A stretch of DNA of 64,000 nt from Amycolatopsis acidiphila (GTDB lineage: Bacteria > Actinomycetota > Actinomycetes > Mycobacteriales > Pseudonocardiaceae): assembly GCF_021391495.1 (NCBI RefSeq), contig NZ_CP090063.1, forward strand, positions 6,820,001 to 6,884,000, given 5' to 3'. Shown one piece after another: positions 47,199 to 56,086 of this stretch. A model generated the notes under the pieces. The model was not told the DNA's origin. It worked only from the letters and a program-made list of their open reading frames with translations, and searched no databases. Both the position numbers and the translations under genes were made by a program. Position 1 is the first letter of the stretch. Every line of letters starts with the position of its first letter.

Positions 47199-47753
47199 GT
47201 GGACGACGACGAGATCACCCGCGCCGCCTTCGCGGCCGCCAAGGGCGACGCAGCGGCCGCGAGGCGGTTCGTCGCGGGCACGCAGCGGCAGCTGCACCGG
47301 CTGCTGAGCTACCTGTCCAGCCCCGGGGTGGCCGACGACCTGACACAGGAGACCTACCTGCGCGCGTTCGCGGCGCTGAGCGGGTTCGAGGGGCGTTCTC
47401 CGGCGCGCATGTGGCTGCTGGCGATCGCGAAACGGGTGGCCGCCGATCACCTGCGCACCATCCGGCGGCGTCCTGTCCCGGCGCAGACGGAGGACTGGGT
47501 GGCCACGGCCGAGCAGAACGGCGCGTACACCCCGGATCCCGGCCGCGTGGTGGCGCTGCGACGGCTGATCACGGAGCTGGACGCCGAGCGGCGGGACGCG
47601 TTCGTGCTGACGCAGGTGATCGGGCTGTCCTATGCCGAGGCGGCCGAGGTGTGCGACTGCGCGCTCGGCACGATCCGGTCGCGGGTGTTCCGGGCACGCG
47701 AGGAGCTGACCGCAGCGGTCCGCGCCTCGGAGCGGCTCGCGCCGAGCGGCTGA
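47199..47753 (+). CDS. sigC: ECF sigma factor, SigC-like
   Basis: 184 residues with region 2 (VADDLTQETYLRAFAALSGF; WLLAIAKRVAADHLR) and region 4 (LTQVIGLSYAEAAEVCDC, LGTIRSRVFRAREEL). The sequence closely resembles mycobacterial SigC, including the absence of an adjacent anti-sigma gene. The GTG at 47199 has AGGAAGG upstream. The control of its activity is unknown from context. Targets are not identifiable here. Confidence 0.93.
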   Translation: MDDDEITRAAFAAAKGDAAAARRFVAGTQRQLHRLLSYLSSPGVADDLTQETYLRAFAALSGFEGRSPARMWLLAIAKRVAADHLRTIRRRPVPAQTEDWVATAEQNGAYTPDPGRVVALRRLITELDAERRDAFVLTQVIGLSYAEAAEVCDCALGTIRSRVFRAREELTAAVRASERLAPSG

Positions 47754-47796
47754 GGTGGCTGCGGGCCACCATCCCGCGGGCAGCGGCCGGCGAGCC

Positions 47797-48360
47797 TCAG
47801 GCCGCGCCCTCCAGGAGTTGTTTCGCCAGCCGCTTCGCGGTCGCCACCGCGCTCGGGGTCACCTGCAGCGACTCCACCACCGTCGCGCCCTCCAGCAGGA
47901 TGAGCAGTGACTCCGCCAGCCGGGCCGGGTTGCGCAGGTCCGCGACCAGCTCCCGGAAGTACCCCAGCAGCCACTCCTTCTGCGCCTGGATCGCCCGCCG
48001 CCCGGGGTGGTCGCTGTCGGGCAGTTCGGCGTGCGCGTTCACGAACCCGCACCCGCGCGAGTTCTCCTTCGCCATCCACTCCTCCAGCGCGTCGAACACC
48101 AGCAACGGCCGCCGGAGCGCACCGGCCCGCGGGCTGCGCGCCACCACCGCTCGCACGTGCGCTCGCCAGCGCTCGTCCCGCTCGGTGAGGTACTCGGCGA
48201 CCAGCGCGTCCTTCGACCCGAACCGGTCGTAGAGCGTCTTCTTGGTCACCCCGGCCGCGGCCGCGATCGTGTCGACCCCGACGGCGTGGATCCCGTTGGC
48301 GTAGAACAGTTCTCCGGCGACGTCGAGCACCCGTCGCGCCGCCGGCGTCAGCGTCTTCAC
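47797..48360 (-). CDS. TetR-family repressor
   Basis: 187 residues. The N-terminal helix-turn-helix reads AGELFYANGIHAVGVDTIAA, then AGVTKKTLYDRFGSKDALV; the C-terminal ligand domain is not assigned. It diverges from the EamA transporter gene. Two similar GTATAC-containing sites in the 71-bp gap are likely operators, so it probably represses both genes and responds to a compound the transporter exports. Confidence 0.93.
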   Translation of the reverse strand: MKTLTPAARRVLDVAGELFYANGIHAVGVDTIAAAAGVTKKTLYDRFGSKDALVAEYLTERDERWRAHVRAVVARSPRAGALRRPLLVFDALEEWMAKENSRGCGFVNAHAELPDSDHPGRRAIQAQKEWLLGYFRELVADLRNPARLAESLLILLEGATVVESLQVTPSAVATAKRLAKQLLEGAA

Positions 48361-48367
48361 GCTTTGA

Positions 48368-48422
48368 CAGTATACCGATCTGTGTAGTTACACTAGCCCA
48401 GGTAAACAGGTCTGTATACCTG
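48368..48422. promoter_or_regulatory. Paired TetR-type operators between the repressor and transporter genes
   Basis: CAGTATACCGATCTGTG (48368-48384) and CAGGTCTGTATACCTG (48407-48422) share GTATAC.GA.CTGT in opposite orientations, and the second is itself an inverted repeat CAGGT...ACCTG. They flank the centre of the divergent promoter region. Confidence 0.6.
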
Positions 48423-48431
48423 GAGGGTCCG

Positions 48432-49367
48432 ATGTGGACGATGTTGCTGGGCACCGGGTTCGTGGTGCTGTGGAGCTCCGGGTTCGTGGGTGCCACGCTG
48501 GGCGCGACCTCAGCCACGGCGATCACGCTGCTCGCGTGGCGGTTCCTCGTCGCGGCCGGGCTCCTGCTCGCCTGGCACCGGCCGAAGCGCGGCAGCCTGG
48601 CGCTGCACGCCGGCTTGGGCCTGCTCTCCCAGGGCGGCTACCTGTTCGGGGTGTACGAGGCGACCGAGCTGGGCGTCGCGGCCGGAACGTCGGCACTGAT
48701 CGCCGCGCTCCAGCCCATCGTGTCCGCGGTGCTGGCAGAGCGCGTCACCCCACGACAGTGGACCGGGCTCGGCGCGGGCCTGGCCGGGGTGGCGGTCGTG
48801 GTCGCCGGGGACCTGTCCGGCCACCCCGGAACCCCGTGGTGGGCCTACCTGCTCCCGTTCGGCGGGATGCTGGCGCTCGTCGCCGCGAGCATGATCGAGC
48901 GCCGGACCCGGCCCGACCTCGCCGACTCCCTCGTCGTCCAGTGCGCCACCAGCGCCGTGCTGTTCACCGGCCTCGCCGCCGTCACCGGCACGCTCACCCC
49001 GCCGGCGAGCGGCACGTTCTGGCTCGCGATCGCCTGCGTCGTGGTGCTCTCGACGTTCGGCGGCTACGGCTGCTACTGGCTGCTCCTGCGGCGCACCTCG
49101 CTGACCACCGTGTCCAGCCTGCTCTACCTCACCCCGCCCACCACGATGCTGCTCGCCTGGCTCCTCTTCGGCCAGGACATCACCGTCCGCGCCCTGCTCG
49201 GCCTGGGAATCTGCGTCGTCGGCGTCGCACTGGTGCTCGTGCCCGGGAAAATGTCGGTACCCCGGGGCATGATGACGACATGTTCCTCGCCGACGTCGTC
49301 ACCGCCTCCGCGCAGCTCGCCGCCACGCGCTCGCGCAAGGCGAAAATCGCGACGCTCGCCGAGCTGA
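48432..49367 (+). CDS. EamA-family (DMT) transporter
   Basis: 311 residues with about ten hydrophobic helices in two EamA repeats (WSSGFVGATLGATSATAITL; TELGVAAGTSALIAALQPIV). The family exports small metabolites; the substrate is unknown. A GTATAC operator precedes it. The helices end near residue 273; the last 35 or so residues are Ser/Pro/Arg-rich and encoded mostly inside the ligase gene (88-nt overlap), which suggests a lost stop codon rather than a functional tail. Confidence 0.9.
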   Translation: MWTMLLGTGFVVLWSSGFVGATLGATSATAITLLAWRFLVAAGLLLAWHRPKRGSLALHAGLGLLSQGGYLFGVYEATELGVAAGTSALIAALQPIVSAVLAERVTPRQWTGLGAGLAGVAVVVAGDLSGHPGTPWWAYLLPFGGMLALVAASMIERRTRPDLADSLVVQCATSAVLFTGLAAVTGTLTPPASGTFWLAIACVVVLSTFGGYGCYWLLLRRTSLTTVSSLLYLTPPTTMLLAWLLFGQDITVRALLGLGICVVGVALVLVPGKMSVPRGMMTTCSSPTSSPPPRSSPPRARARRKSRRSPS

Positions 49368-50797
49368 TCAACCGCGCCGGGGAGGACGAGCTGCCCGCCG
49401 TCGTCGCGTTCCTCACCGGTCAGCCCACCCAGGGCCGCATCGGCACCGGCTGGCGCACGCTGGCCGAGCTCGGCGCGCCCGCGGCCCCGGCACCGACGCT
49501 CACGGTGGCGGCGGTCGATGCCGCGCTGGGCGAGGTCGCGGGCACGTCGGGCAGCGGGTCGGCGAAGCGCCGGGCGGACACGCTGCACGCGCTGTTCGCC
49601 CGCGCGACGGCGGACGAGCAGCAGTTCCTGTTCCGCCTGCTCACCGGCGAACTGCGGCAGGGCGCACTGGAGGGCGTGATGGTCGACGCCATCGCGGCCG
49701 CCGCGCAGGTGCCCGGCGAAGCCGTGCGCCGGGCCTTCATGCTGTCCGGGCAGCTGCCGGTCACCGCGCTGGCGGCGGTCACGGGCGGCGAACAGGCCCT
49801 CGGCGAGTTCCGGTTGCGGCTGGGCCGGCCGCTGCGGCCGATGCTCGCGTCGCCGGCGGAGTCACTCGACGAGGCGTTGCGGGAGCATGCCTCGCCGATC
49901 GTCGAGTACAAAATGGACGGTGCGCGGATCCAGGTGCACCGCGAGGGCGACGAGGTGCACGTCTACACCCGGACGCTGCGGGAGATCACCAAGAACGTCG
50001 ACGAGCTGGTGCGGCTGGTGCGCGCGCTGCCGTGCGAGTCCGTCGTGCTGGACGGCGAAACGCTCGCGCTCACCGACGACGGCAGGCCCCGCCCGTTCCA
50101 GGAGACGATGAGCCGCTTCGGCAGCACCCGCGAGGAGCAGGTGCGCGAACTGCTGCTGCGGCCGTACTTCTTCGACTGCCTGCACCTCGACGGCCGGGAC
50201 CTGCTCGACGCGCCGCTGCGCGAGCGCAACGCCGCCCTGCGGTCGGTGGTCGGCGAGCACCTGATCCCGGGCGAGGCCGACCCCGCGGACCCGGCCGCGA
50301 TCCTCGACGCCGCACTGGACGCGGGGCACGAGGGCGTCATGGTCAAGTCGCCGGACTCGGTGTACGCGGCCGGGCGGCGCGGGCGGGCCTGGCTCAAGGT
50401 CAAGCCGGTGCACACGCTGGACCTGATCGTGCTCGCCGCCGAATGGGGCCACGGGCGGCGCACCGGGTACCTGTCCAACCTGCACCTCGGCGCGCGTGAC
50501 CCGGACGGCGGACCGCCGATCATGGTGGGCAAGACGTTCAAGGGCCTCACCGACGAGCTGCTCGCGTGGCAGACCAAGACCTTCCAGGAGATCGAGACCC
50601 ACCGCGACGACTGGACCGTGCACGTCCGCCCGGAACTGGTCGTCGAGATCGAGCTCGACGGCGCGCAGGTCAGCTCCCGATATCCCGGCGGTGTCGCGCT
50701 GCGCTTCGCCCGGGTGGTCCGGTACCGGCCGGACAAGGAGCCCGCCGACGCCGACACGATCGACGCCGTCCGCGCCACGTTGAAGGGCAGGGCATGA
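49280..50797 (+). CDS. ligB: ATP-dependent DNA ligase (LigB type)
   Basis: 505 residues. An N-terminal DNA-binding domain (FRLLTGELRQGALEGVMVDA) is followed by the adenylation domain with the nucleotidyl Lys in EYKMDGARIQVH, then VLDGETLAL, FFDCLHLDG, EGVMVKSPDSVY and KVKPVHTLDL. The OB-fold ends with YPGGVALRFARVVRYR. It aligns end to end with what I recall of mycobacterial LigB, an accessory ligase. The ATG at 49280 fits that alignment although it lies within the EamA frame. Confidence 0.95.
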   Translation: MFLADVVTASAQLAATRSRKAKIATLAELINRAGEDELPAVVAFLTGQPTQGRIGTGWRTLAELGAPAAPAPTLTVAAVDAALGEVAGTSGSGSAKRRADTLHALFARATADEQQFLFRLLTGELRQGALEGVMVDAIAAAAQVPGEAVRRAFMLSGQLPVTALAAVTGGEQALGEFRLRLGRPLRPMLASPAESLDEALREHASPIVEYKMDGARIQVHREGDEVHVYTRTLREITKNVDELVRLVRALPCESVVLDGETLALTDDGRPRPFQETMSRFGSTREEQVRELLLRPYFFDCLHLDGRDLLDAPLRERNAALRSVVGEHLIPGEADPADPAAILDAALDAGHEGVMVKSPDSVYAAGRRGRAWLKVKPVHTLDLIVLAAEWGHGRRTGYLSNLHLGARDPDGGPPIMVGKTFKGLTDELLAWQTKTFQEIETHRDDWTVHVRPELVVEIELDGAQVSSRYPGGVALRFARVVRYRPDKEPADADTIDAVRATLKGRA

Positions 50798-51111
50798 CGC
50801 CGGAGGAACGGTTCGAAGAGCTGGTGGACCGGCTGGCCGGGCTGCCCGACGTGACGCCGCCGGGCGCCACCCAGGGGTTCGGGCGATCCGCGCTGCGCGT
50901 GCGGGGCCGGATCTTCACGATGTGTGTCCGCGGGCAGCTGGTGCTCAAGCTGCCCAAGGCCCGGGTGGACGAGCTGGTGGCCGCCGGCGAGGGCGTGCGC
51001 TTCGACGCCGACAAGGGAACTCCGATGAAGGAGTGGCTCAGCCTCGCGCCAGGGTCCACAATGGCTTGGCTGCCACTGGCCCGCGAGGCACACGATTTCG
51101 TGCGGAAATGA
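50794..51111 (+). CDS. TfoX/YjbR-like small protein
   Basis: 105 residues. The pattern VTPPGATQGFGRSALRVRGRIFTMCVRGQLVLKLPK, with RVDELVAAGEGVRFDADKG after it, resembles the TfoX N-terminal/YjbR fold of small MoaA-C-terminal-like domains. The role is unknown. The ATG overlaps the ligB stop (ATGA), so it is coupled to the ligase and may be involved in DNA metabolism, by position only. Confidence 0.8.
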   Translation: MTPEERFEELVDRLAGLPDVTPPGATQGFGRSALRVRGRIFTMCVRGQLVLKLPKARVDELVAAGEGVRFDADKGTPMKEWLSLAPGSTMAWLPLAREAHDFVRK

Positions 51112-51158
51112 AGATCAGCTGTCACGGAATCCGCACATTTCACCCGTAGCTTGCGGGC

Positions 51159-52883
51159 ATGGTGATCGCTCCACCCGTCCAGCCCGCGCTCCGTGCCGAC
51201 CCGGGCAAGCCGCTGCGCGGGCCGAGCAGGCTCCCGGCCGTCGCCGCCGTCCTCGCCGGCACGGCGATGATCGGCTGGCGCGCGGCCCAGTACGGGAACT
51301 GGATCGTGGACGACGCCGCGATCACCTTCGCCTACGCCCGCAACCTCGCCGAGGGACTCGGGCCGGTGGCCCAGCCCGGCGTCCCCGCCGTGGAAGGCTT
51401 CTCGAACCCGACCTGGACGGCGCTGCTGGCCATCGGCCGCCTGCTGGGCCTGTTCGACCGGGGCACGTTGTTCGGCATCCCGGACTACGTGCTGTTCCCC
51501 AAGGCGCTCGCGCTGCTGTGCTGTGCCGGCGTCCTCGTCGCGTGCCACGTGGCCGCGAGCCTGGTCACGCGACGGCCCTGGCTCACCACGCTGGCGGCCG
51601 GAGCCGCGCTGACCGCCGTGCCGTCGTTCGTGGTCTGGTGCTTCTCCGGGCTGGAGAACTCGCTGTTCGCGCTGGTCGTGACCTGCCTGGCCGTGGTCGC
51701 GTTCCGCGCCGTGCTGCTGGGCCGGCTGCTGTCGCCGAAGGTCGCGGTCGCCGCCGGGCTGCTCGCCGCGGCGGCCGCGCTGACCCGCCCGGACGGCGCG
51801 ATCTACGCCTTCGCGTACCCGTTGATCGTGCTCGTCACCCTGCGCCGGGCCACGATCACGCGTGGCATCCGGCACCTCCTGCTGTCGTCGGCCGCCTTCG
51901 CCGTGCCGTTCGGCGGTTACGTCCTCTGGCGCTACCTCGAGTTCGGCAGGCTGGTGGCCAACACCGCGGTCGCCAAGGACCAGGGCGTGCCGGAGGTCCA
52001 GCAGCTCACGCGTGCCGGTGAGCTCGTGCAGTACGCCGGGGCGCCGGCGGTGCTGGTGCTGATGGTCACGGTCGGGCTGGCGATGTCCCGGTCCTCGTGG
52101 TGGCGCGACGGGATGATCGCCCTGCTGGTCGTGCTCGGCCTGGCCCTGCTCGCGTACGCGGTGATCAACCCGGACTGGATGGGGCAGTACCGGTTCGCCA
52201 CGCCGGTCTGGGCGCTGGCCGCGGTGACCGGGTCGCTGGCCGCGACCGAGGCGCTGCGCGGGACGGGCGCCCGGGGCCGGGTCGTGCTGTCGATCGCGCT
52301 GGTGGTGGCGCTGCTGCCCTCGGGCGTGGCGTTCGCGGCCGCGGGCGGGAAGTTCCGCGACACCCCGACCCTGCCGATGTGTTTCATCGCCGACCGGTTC
52401 GGACGCGTGTTCAACCAGTACGCGGACATCCTGGGCGTGCGGCAGGGCTCGATCCTCGAACCCGACCTCGGCGGCAGCTCGCTGACGAGCAGGCTGCCGA
52501 TCGTCGACCTGGCCGGGCTGGTGGACGGGAAGATCGCGGACATGTACCACGACCACGACATGGCGGCACTGCGCGAGCACGTCTTCGAGGACGTGCGGCC
52601 GACCTTCATCCACTTCCGGATGTACTGGGGGCCGGCCACGGGCCTGTCCACCGACCCGCGGCTGTTCGCCGACTACGAGCCGATCTACACCTATCCCGCG
52701 CCCGCGGACTTCGGCGGCGACTTCGTGCGCAAGGACGCGGTGCACAGCCCCGAACAGCTGGCGGCACTGCGCGCCTACGCCGCCGAGACCGTGCCGGTCG
52801 TCGAAACCCACATCTACACCTGGCCGCGCCGGACCTGCGGGGACACCCTGGAGCCGGGTCAGACCACCGTCGCGCTGCCCTGA
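51159..52883 (+). CDS. GT-C membrane glycosyltransferase, AftB-like
   Basis: 574 residues with about ten membrane helices and a C-terminal extracytoplasmic domain of roughly 170 residues. The first external loop has VDDAAITFAYARNLAEGLGP and VEGFSNPTWTALLA, the acidic motif and neighbourhood seen in AftB/ZomB-type glycosyltransferases that use polyprenyl-phosphate sugars, such as decaprenyl-phospho-arabinose. A role in wall polysaccharide is likely, but the sugar and acceptor are unknown. Its 3' end overlaps the convergent kinase gene by 25 nt. Confidence 0.85.
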   Translation: MVIAPPVQPALRADPGKPLRGPSRLPAVAAVLAGTAMIGWRAAQYGNWIVDDAAITFAYARNLAEGLGPVAQPGVPAVEGFSNPTWTALLAIGRLLGLFDRGTLFGIPDYVLFPKALALLCCAGVLVACHVAASLVTRRPWLTTLAAGAALTAVPSFVVWCFSGLENSLFALVVTCLAVVAFRAVLLGRLLSPKVAVAAGLLAAAAALTRPDGAIYAFAYPLIVLVTLRRATITRGIRHLLLSSAAFAVPFGGYVLWRYLEFGRLVANTAVAKDQGVPEVQQLTRAGELVQYAGAPAVLVLMVTVGLAMSRSSWWRDGMIALLVVLGLALLAYAVINPDWMGQYRFATPVWALAAVTGSLAATEALRGTGARGRVVLSIALVVALLPSGVAFAAAGGKFRDTPTLPMCFIADRFGRVFNQYADILGVRQGSILEPDLGGSSLTSRLPIVDLAGLVDGKIADMYHDHDMAALREHVFEDVRPTFIHFRMYWGPATGLSTDPRLFADYEPIYTYPAPADFGGDFVRKDAVHSPEQLAALRAYAAETVPVVETHIYTWPRRTCGDTLEPGQTTVALP

Positions 52884-54280
52884 CCGGCGCGCGGCAGGGT
52901 GAGGGTGAAGACCGCCCCGCTCGCGTTGGCCGCGACGAGCAGCCCGCCGTGCAGGCGGGCGTTCTCCTGCGCGATGGCCAGGCCCAGCCCGCTGCCCTGG
53001 GTCGCCGTCCGGGCGCGGTCGCCGCGCACGAACCGGTCGAACACCAGCCGCAGCAGGTCGTCCGGCACGCCCGGCCCGTGATCGGCGACCCGGACGGTGA
53101 CCTCCTCCGGCCGGGACCCGTCGAGGTCCACGGTGACAGGCGGCGCGCCGTGGGTGAGCGCGTTGGTCAGCAGGTTGCGGGCGATCGTGTGCAGCCGCCG
53201 GGGGTCGCCGTTCACCGTCACGTCGCCGGTGGAGCGCAGCCCGATGTCGGCCCCGACCAGTTCGCTCGCGTCGGCCCACAGGTCGGCCAGGTCCACCGGC
53301 TCGGTCTCCAGGTGCACCGCACCCGCGTCGAACCGGGACATCTCCAGCAGGTCCTCGACCAGGCGGGCCAGCCGCCGGGCCTGCGCGCCCAGCAACCGGG
53401 TGGAGCGCTCCCGGGTCGCCGCGTGGTCCAGCCCGTCCACGGCCGCGACCATCGCCGCGACCGGGGTGCGCAGGTCGTGCGCGACGTCGGCGACGAAACG
53501 CCGTTGCTGCCGGTCCTTCGCATGCAGCTCGGCGATGGAGTCACCCACCTGCTGTGCCATGGAGTTGAACGAACGGGCCAGCTCGGCCACCTCGTCCCGC
53601 CCGCGCACCGGTACCCGGGTGTCGAGCCTGCCTTCGCCGAGCTGCCGCGCCGCGTTCCCGACCGCCTGCACCGGGCGCTGGATCCGTTTCGCGGCCACGA
53701 TCGCCCCGGCGACGCCCAGGGCCGCGACCACGAGCGCGATCAGCTCGAGGTTGCGCCGCAGCTTCGTCAGCTCGTCCTGCAACCCCCGCAAGCTGTGGAA
53801 CTCGACCAGCACCACGTACGGCGTGGTCGCCCCGGCGAAGATCGCGTACGGCGCGCCGGGCTCCGTCGTGTTGACCGCCGGACCGCCGGCCGCCAGCGCC
53901 GCGTCGACGAGTGAGGCGGGTACGTCCACCGGCGGCGGGCCGCCGCGGGCGGCCGGTCCGGCGACGAGGTAGTGCGCGCCCGCCTTCATCGGTGGCGGCG
54001 AGCCGGGCAGGAGGTCGAACAGGCACCAGGTCGTGCCGTGCTCACGCGACATGTAGCCCTCGACCAGGTCGGCGGGCGATCCGCCGGACACGTACTGCGC
54101 GACGAAGCGCGCCTGCGCCGTGTCGGACGCGAAGCTCGCGCGGGCGGTGGCGATGAACCTGTCCCTGATGTCGGTCGATTGCAGCTGATACGCCGCGTAC
54201 GCCATCGCGGCCGTCGCGACCACGGTCACCAGCACGACCGCCGCGGCGATCCGCGCCCGCAGACCGAAGTGCGGGGTCAC
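52859..54280 (-). CDS. Two-component sensor histidine kinase
   Basis: 473 residues: a first helix at about 9-30, an extracytoplasmic sensor of about 140 residues, a second helix near 188-208, then HAMP. The phospho-His is in FVADVAHDLRTPVAAMV, followed by RNLLTNALTHG, VADHGPGVPDDLLRLVFDRF and GSGLGLAIAQ. The GTG at 54280 overlaps the response-regulator stop (GTGA). The AftB-like gene ends against it, so it may belong to an envelope-sensing unit; the signal is unknown. Confidence 0.93.
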   Translation of the reverse strand: MTPHFGLRARIAAAVVLVTVVATAAMAYAAYQLQSTDIRDRFIATARASFASDTAQARFVAQYVSGGSPADLVEGYMSREHGTTWCLFDLLPGSPPPMKAGAHYLVAGPAARGGPPPVDVPASLVDAALAAGGPAVNTTEPGAPYAIFAGATTPYVVLVEFHSLRGLQDELTKLRRNLELIALVVAALGVAGAIVAAKRIQRPVQAVGNAARQLGEGRLDTRVPVRGRDEVAELARSFNSMAQQVGDSIAELHAKDRQQRRFVADVAHDLRTPVAAMVAAVDGLDHAATRERSTRLLGAQARRLARLVEDLLEMSRFDAGAVHLETEPVDLADLWADASELVGADIGLRSTGDVTVNGDPRRLHTIARNLLTNALTHGAPPVTVDLDGSRPEEVTVRVADHGPGVPDDLLRLVFDRFVRGDRARTATQGSGLGLAIAQENARLHGGLLVAANASGAVFTLTLPRAGQGSATVV

Positions 54281-54954
54281 GGCTTCGTCAGCCGGTACCC
54301 GAGGCCCCGTACCGTGCGCAGCAGCACCGGGTTCGCCGGATCCCGCTCGACCTTCGCCCGCAACCGCGCGACCGCCGCGTCCACGATCCGCGAGTCCCCG
54401 ACGTAGCCGTAGTCCCACACCCGTTTCAGCAGCGACTGGCGGCTGAGCACCTGACCGGCGTGCTGGGCGAACTCCAGCAGCAGCTTGAGCTCGGTCGCGG
54501 TCAGGTGCAGCTCCTGCCCGCCGGAGGTCACAGTCAGCGCCGCGGTGTCGATGACGAGGTGGCCCGCCTGGATGAGGCGGCTGGACCGCTCGGGCGCGGA
54601 CCGGCGCAGGACCGCCTTCATCCGCGCGTCGACGACCCGCGGCTCGACGGGCTTGACCACGTAGTCGTCGGCACCGCATTCGAGGCCGACGACCACGTCC
54701 ACCGGGTCGGCGCGGGCGGTCAGCAGGATCACCGGTACGAGACTGTCCGCCCGGATCCGCCGGCAGGCCTCGAACCCGTCGATCCCCGGCAGCATCACGT
54801 CCAGCAGGACCACGTCGAACGCGCCGTCCCGCACCGTCTCCAGCGCCTGCTCACCGGAGCCCGCCAGCGTCACGTCGTGGCCGAGGCCGCCGAGCGCGAG
54901 CGAGAACGCCTCGGCGACCCCCTCGTCGTCCTCGACCAGCAGCACGGAAGACAC
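54277..54954 (-). CDS. Two-component response regulator (OmpR family)
   Basis: 225 residues: the receiver starts VSSVLLVEDDEGVAEAFSLA with phospho-Asp in FDVVLLDVMLPGIDG, LLTARAD and VKPVEPR; the winged-helix effector has LTATELKLLLEFAQHAGQVL and VDAAVARLRAKVE. The GTG at 54954 begins the receiver; longer frames have no support. It is divergent from the aldo-keto reductase gene and coupled to the kinase. Confidence 0.94.
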   Translation of the reverse strand: MSSVLLVEDDEGVAEAFSLALGGLGHDVTLAGSGEQALETVRDGAFDVVLLDVMLPGIDGFEACRRIRADSLVPVILLTARADPVDVVVGLECGADDYVVKPVEPRVVDARMKAVLRRSAPERSSRLIQAGHLVIDTAALTVTSGGQELHLTATELKLLLEFAQHAGQVLSRQSLLKRVWDYGYVGDSRIVDAAVARLRAKVERDPANPVLLRTVRGLGYRLTKP

Positions 54955-55047
54955 CGGACCCGAAACCCCCCACAGCACGGCAATCCGGCCACGATACCCC
55001 GCTGTCGGTCGGCTACCGCCCGGCCGGGGACGACTAGTCTCGTCGCC

Positions 55048-56076
55048 GTGACCCCTTACGCTGCCGCCGCAGGCCGCTACGACGAGATGTCCTACCGCCG
55101 CACGGGCCGCAGCGGCCTGAAGCTGCCCGCCATCTCGCTGGGCCTGTGGCACAACTTCGGCGACGATCGTCCGCTCGAGAGCCAGCGCGCGATCCTGCGC
55201 CGGGCGTTCGACCTCGGCGTCACCCATTTCGACCTGGCGAACAACTACGGCCCGCCCTACGGCTCGGCCGAGGCGAACTTCGGCAAGCTGATGGCCCAGG
55301 ACTTCCGGCCGTACCGGGACGAACTGGTCGTCTCCACCAAGGCCGGGTACGACATGTGGCCGGGCCCGTACGGCGAATGGGGCTCCCGCAAGTACCTGCT
55401 CGCGAGCCTCGACCAGTCGCTGACCCGGATGGGCCTGGACTACGTCGACATCTTCTACTCGCACCGCTTCGACCCGGAGACCCCGCTCGAAGAGACGATG
55501 GGCGCGCTCGCTTCCGCCGTGCAGCAAGGAAAAGCGCTGTACGTCGGGATCTCCTCGTACAACGCCCACCGCACCCGTGAGGCCGCGGCGCTGTTGCGCC
55601 AGCACGGCGTGCCGCTGCTGATCCACCAGCCGTCCTACTCGATGCTGAACCGCTGGATCGAGGAGGACGGCCTGCTCGACGTGCTCGCCGAAGAGGGCGT
55701 CGGCTGCATCGGGTTCGCGCCGCTCGCGCAGGGCCTGCTGACCGACCGGTACCTCAACGGCATTCCGGAGGGTTCCCGTGCCACCCAAGGCAAGTCGCTC
55801 GACCCGGACGCGATCGAGCAGAACGTGGACAAGCTGCGCGCGCTGAACGACGTCGCGCAGCGTCGCGGCCAGTCGCTCGCGCAGCTCGCGCTCAGCTGGC
55901 TGCTGCGGGACCCGCGGATCACCTCGGCGCTCATCGGCGCGTCCTCGGTCAAGCAGCTGGAGCAGAACGTGGCCGCGCTGCGCGGACCCGCGCTGACCGA
56001 CCAGGAGCTGGCCGAGATCGACAAGCACGCCACCGACTCGGGCCTCAACCTGTGGGCCCGCTCCAGCGAGTCGTAG
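55048..56076 (+). CDS. Aldo-keto reductase (YghZ/MgrA type)
   Basis: 342 residues. The AKR tetrad is readable: Asp/Tyr in FDLANNYGPPYGSAE, Lys in VVSTKAGYDMW, His in IFYSHRFDPETP. The NADPH-binding end is SALIGASSVKQLEQN. The NYGPPYGSAE signature is that of the YghZ group, which reduces methylglyoxal and L-glyceraldehyde 3-phosphate. The GTG at 55048 has no strong ribosome site. An MBL hydrolase gene follows after 10 bases; together they may detoxify aldehydes. Confidence 0.92.
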   Translation: MTPYAAAAGRYDEMSYRRTGRSGLKLPAISLGLWHNFGDDRPLESQRAILRRAFDLGVTHFDLANNYGPPYGSAEANFGKLMAQDFRPYRDELVVSTKAGYDMWPGPYGEWGSRKYLLASLDQSLTRMGLDYVDIFYSHRFDPETPLEETMGALASAVQQGKALYVGISSYNAHRTREAAALLRQHGVPLLIHQPSYSMLNRWIEEDGLLDVLAEEGVGCIGFAPLAQGLLTDRYLNGIPEGSRATQGKSLDPDAIEQNVDKLRALNDVAQRRGQSLAQLALSWLLRDPRITSALIGASSVKQLEQNVAALRGPALTDQELAEIDKHATDSGLNLWARSSES

Positions 56077-56086
56077 GGTCGGTCGA

